Source: DASSKA01 sp035765755
Lineage (GTDB): Bacteria > Actinomycetota > Actinomycetes > Propionibacteriales > Nocardioidaceae
Length of the DNA stretch: 7,121 bases
Direction: 5' to 3'
Assembly: GCA_035765755.1 (NCBI GenBank)
Contig: DASTWW010000231.1
Span: 1-7,121 of the forward strand
In this document: positions 5,207-7,121 of the stretch, one piece after another
Numbering within the stretch: position 1 is the first letter of the stretch
How the letters are laid out: every line of letters begins with the position of its first letter
The notes under the pieces: generated by a model
The model's input: the letters and a program-made list of their open reading frames with translations, nothing else
Databases searched by the model: none
What the model was told of the DNA's origin: nothing
Translations under genes and position numbers: made by a program

Positions 5207-5866
5207 GTGAACGCAACGGCGCGAATTGCCGCAGCGGTGGCAGGCGGCTACCTGCTGGGCCGGACAAAGAAGCTCAAGCTGGCCATCACGGTCGGCAGCA
5301 TGCTGGCCGGCCAGCGGATCTCCACCAATCCTCGTGAGCTGCTGCGCCAGGGCGCGCAGCTCATCGAGAGCAACCCAGAGCTGTCCAAGCTCTCCGACCA
5401 GGTCCGCTCCCAGCTCGTGCAGGCACTGCGGGCGGCCGCGGTCAGCACGGCAAGCGACAGCATGAACCAGCTCAGCGATGCGATCCACAGTCGCACCGAG
5501 CGGCTGGCCGTCACCCAGGGCCAGAACGGGTCCGGCGAGGAGGCCGAGGACGAGGCTGCCGAGGAGCCCGAGGAGGCCGAGGACGAGGCTGCCGAGGAGC
5601 CCGAAGAGGCCGAGGACGAGGAGCCGGAGGAGGGAGAGCCCGAGGACGACGAGGCGTCCGACGAGGAAGACGAAGAGGAGCAGCCCGCGGCGCGCAAGCG
5701 GCCCGCCAACCGCTCGAGTGGGTCGGACGGCGGCTCGAGCAGCCGCCGCTCCGCGCAGAAGAAAGCGCCGAGCAAGCCGTCGACCGCCAAGAAGCAGGCA
5801 AGCAAGAAGACCACGAAGCAGACCAGCAAGAAGAAGTCCTCTGCGTCCCGGTCCACGAAGGGATGA
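5207..5866 (+). CDS. Gas vesicle operon accessory protein with acidic and lysine-rich blocks (GvpY-like?)
   Basis: This 219-residue protein has three parts. Residues 1-100 begin with an amphipathic to hydrophobic stretch (AAAVAGGYLLG, then KLAITVGSMLAGQ) and continue as helices (NPRELLRQGAQLIESNPELSKLSDQVRSQL). Residues 111-158 are an acidic segment, 34 of 48 being Asp or Glu, built from an 11-residue repeat EEAEDEAAEEP. Residues 163-219 are basic and disordered, with 12 lysines between 185 and 218 in KK-Ser/Thr patterns resembling histone H1-like tails. It does not resemble a shell protein or known enzyme. Actinomycete gas vesicle loci carry lineage-specific accessory genes called gvpY and gvpZ, and this gene and the next may correspond to them; I infer this from the SRPBCC and GvpA-family neighbours. 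GTG 5207 has a strong ribosome site. It is 6 bases from the next gene, so an operon is likely. A nucleic-acid role for the basic tail is possible. Confidence 0.7.
   Translation: MNATARIAAAVAGGYLLGRTKKLKLAITVGSMLAGQRISTNPRELLRQGAQLIESNPELSKLSDQVRSQLVQALRAAAVSTASDSMNQLSDAIHSRTERLAVTQGQNGSGEEAEDEAAEEPEEAEDEAAEEPEEAEDEEPEEGEPEDDEASDEEDEEEQPAARKRPANRSSGSDGGSSSRRSAQKKAPSKPSTAKKQASKKTTKQTSKKKSSASRSTKG
5537..5602 (+). repeat. 33-base in-frame tandem repeat coding EEAEDEAAEEP
   Basis: Two 33-base units (5537-5569 and 5570-5602) encode the same 11 residues and are identical or nearly so at the DNA level. A partial third unit begins at 5603 (GAAGAGGCCGAGGACGAG). The near identity of codons suggests recent duplication or conversion rather than selection for protein sequence alone. 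Confidence 0.85.
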
Positions 5867-5872
5867 CTGGCG

Positions 5873-6967
5873 ATGACCGAGAAGACAGCTGACAAGGCCT
5901 CACAGGCGGCGAACGGCGCGAAGTCGATGTTCGACGAGCTTCCTGTGGATCGGCTCAAGGACGAGTTGATGCGTGGGCTCTCCACGCTCGGGGAGCGGGC
6001 GGTGAAATCCGCAGGGAAGCGCATCAACGGCTTTTCCGACAAGCTCAACGATGTCGCCGAGAACGGTGGGGCGCTCGCCAACGGCGGCGTGATCGGCAAG
6101 GCCGCCAAGGGCGGAGTCGAGAACGCGGCCGAGGGCGACTCGCCGGTGGCAGGCGCCGTGAAGGGCGGACTATCCGGCGTCAAGGACAAGGTCAAGGAGA
6201 AGCTCGGCGGGGGCGGTGGCAAGGGCAAGGGCTCCACCAAGGCCACCAACATCGTCGAGGAGATCGACGTCGGCGTCCCGGTGGACGTCGCCTACAACCA
6301 GTGGACGCAGTTCCAGGACTGGTCGGACTTCATGAAGAAGGTCGACACCATCGAGCAGGAGGCCGACGAGCAGGTCAACTTCAAGGCCCAGGTCTTCTGG
6401 TCCCACCGGCGCTGGGACGCCACCATCCTCGAGCAGGTGCCGAACGAGAAGATCGTCTGGCGCTCAAAGGGCGAGAAGGGCCATGTCGACGGAGCGGTCA
6501 CCTTCCACGAGGTCGCCCCGAACCTGACCCGCATCCTGGTCGTCCTCGAGTACTACCCGCAGGGATTCTTCGAGCACACCGGGAACCTCTGGCGTGCCCA
6601 GGGCCGGCGTGCCCGGCTCGAGCTCAAGCACTTCCGTCGCCACGTGATGACGCGGGTGCTCCTCGACCCGGAGCAGGTCGAGGGCTGGCGCGGCGAGATC
6701 CACGACGGCGAGGTCACCCGCAGCCACGAGGAGGCGCTCGACGACGAGCAGCAGGACGCCGATGAGGACCGCTCCGACGAAGACGAGGACGCGCGCGGCG
6801 ACGAGCCCGAGGACGAGTACGAGGAAGACGAGGGCGAGCAGGAGGACGAGGAGGACGAGTACGACGAGGACGAGGGCGAGCAGGAGGACGAGGAGCCCGA
6901 GGACGAGTACGAGGAGGAGCCCGAGCCGGAGGAGCAGGCTCCGGTCCGGCGGCGACGTGCCAGCTGA
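5873..6967 (+). CDS. SRPBCC-domain protein with long acidic tail, gas vesicle operon (GvpZ-like?)
   Basis: This 364-residue protein has a Lys/Gly-rich disordered N-terminus (1-124), ending in KEKLGGGGGKGKGSTK. An SRPBCC (START/polyketide-cyclase-like) domain spans about 126-265: NIVEEIDVGVPVDVAYNQW, QFQDWSDFMKKV, FWSHRRWDATILEQVPNEKIVWRS, VTFHEVAPNLTRILVVLEY and a closing helix with LKHFRRHVM. The tail (about 287-355) is nearly all Asp/Glu with two 14-residue repeats DEYxEDEGEQEDEE, and it ends in VRRRRAS. SRPBCC folds hold hydrophobic ligands in a deep pocket. No catalytic residues can be named. By context it probably assists gas vesicle formation, perhaps by holding hydrophobic shell protein or lipid, but that is inference. 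AAGGGA (5858-5863) serves as ribosome site inside the end of the previous gene. Confidence 0.78.
   Translation: MTEKTADKASQAANGAKSMFDELPVDRLKDELMRGLSTLGERAVKSAGKRINGFSDKLNDVAENGGALANGGVIGKAAKGGVENAAEGDSPVAGAVKGGLSGVKDKVKEKLGGGGGKGKGSTKATNIVEEIDVGVPVDVAYNQWTQFQDWSDFMKKVDTIEQEADEQVNFKAQVFWSHRRWDATILEQVPNEKIVWRSKGEKGHVDGAVTFHEVAPNLTRILVVLEYYPQGFFEHTGNLWRAQGRRARLELKHFRRHVMTRVLLDPEQVEGWRGEIHDGEVTRSHEEALDDEQQDADEDRSDEDEDARGDEPEDEYEEDEGEQEDEEDEYDEDEGEQEDEEPEDEYEEEPEPEEQAPVRRRRAS
6812..6895 (+). repeat. 42-base in-frame tandem repeat in the acidic tail
   Basis: Units 6812-6853 and 6854-6895 encode DEYEEDEGEQEDEE and DEYDEDEGEQEDEE and share nearly all bases. A degenerate third copy (PEDEYEEEPEPEEQ) follows. 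The codons are mostly GAG and GAC, so the stretch is purine-rich on the coding strand. Confidence 0.85.
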
Positions 6968-7015
6968 GCCGTAAGACAACAACCGGAACCCAACTCCGTC
7001 GGGAAGGAACCGATA

Positions 7016-7121
7016 GTGACCGTACAGACGAGCCAACGCAAGGGCAGCTACCTCGAACGACCGACTCCGAGCAGCCTGGCCGACGTGATCGACACGATCC
7101 TCGACAAGGGCATCGTCATCG
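7016..7121 (+). CDS. GvpA/GvpJ-family gas vesicle protein (partial, N-terminal 35 residues)
   Basis: Reading from GTG 7016 gives 35 residues before the window ends: a short variable lead (MTVQTSQRKGSYLERPTPS) followed by SLADVIDTILDKGIVI. The segment L-A-D-V-I-D-x-I-L-D-K-G-I-V-I is the first conserved helix of the GvpA family, the small hydrophobic protein that builds the gas vesicle wall, and of its minor paralogue GvpJ. The two cannot be told apart from this fragment; the strand-turn-strand and second helix that would decide are outside. AAGGA (7004-7008) lies 7 bases upstream. The gap of 48 bases from the SRPBCC gene shows no terminator, so the gene probably belongs to the same operon, possibly with stronger independent translation. 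Confidence 0.85.
   Translation, partial: MTVQTSQRKGSYLERPTPSSLADVIDTILDKGIVI

Noticed and set aside
4029..5267. Leftward frame of 412 codons opposite the MetE-like gene
   Set aside because: The MetE-like strand carries clear motifs and a promoter; the opposite product is low-complexity and crosses the terminator and the gas vesicle leader.
5537..5602. Possible CRISPR-like or intergenic repeat array
   Set aside because: The units are contiguous, in frame, without spacers, and lie inside a coding sequence.
5248..6252. Leftward frame of 334 codons opposite the gas vesicle accessory genes, with serine/alanine and hydrophobic runs
   Set aside because: The runs are the complement of the acidic GAG/GAC repeats; no start signal or family motif supports it.
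6464..7036. Leftward frame that looks like a leucine/valine-rich membrane protein
   Set aside because: The apparent membrane segments are antisense of the Asp/Glu repeats in the SRPBCC protein tail, a known artefact of GAG/GAC-rich DNA.
1..7121. Search for tRNA, rRNA, insertion sequence ends or integrase remnants
   Set aside because: No cloverleaf, rRNA motif, transposase motif or flanking terminal inverted repeats were recognised by eye; only short hairpins were found.

Overview
The window is high-GC, tightly packed DNA with strong G/C third-position bias, GTG as well as ATG starts, and several genes placed directly behind TAnnnT-type -10 boxes (leaderless-style starts). Together with a cysteine desulfurase - mnmA - small MetE-like gene string and an actinomycete-style gas vesicle locus, this points to an actinobacterium. 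A relative of Nocardioides/Propionibacteriales is plausible, but that is inference.

Left part (1-1670). The 5' end of an ABC-F ATPase gene runs leftward off the window. It faces, across a divergent intergenic region of about 190 bases, a rightward gene for a lincosamide/aminoglycoside-nucleotidyltransferase-like protein. A small FDOR/PPOX-type flavin or F420 split-barrel protein follows 30 bases later.

Middle part (1667-5048). A group I cysteine desulfurase and the tRNA 2-thiouridylase MnmA are nearly abutting (3 bases apart) and probably form a dedicated sulfur relay for the 2-thiouridine of tRNA position 34. A 328-residue stand-alone MetE-catalytic-domain protein follows from its own promoter. 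A GC hairpin terminator just after it closes this block.

Right part (5049-7121). A roughly 160-base regulatory region carries a strong match to a stress-sigma (SigB/SigF-type) promoter, GTTT-N15-GGGTAC, and a 5'UTR hairpin that displays GGAGG in its loop. It precedes a gas vesicle operon: a protein with a membrane-like N-terminus plus acidic and lysine-rich blocks, an SRPBCC-domain protein with a long acidic tail, and the start of a GvpA/GvpJ-family shell protein cut by the window edge. The two accessory proteins have complementary charged, internally repeated disordered tails and are the least understood content here. All other long reading frames, including those antisense to the cysteine desulfurase, mnmA and MetE-like genes, look like high-GC shadows.
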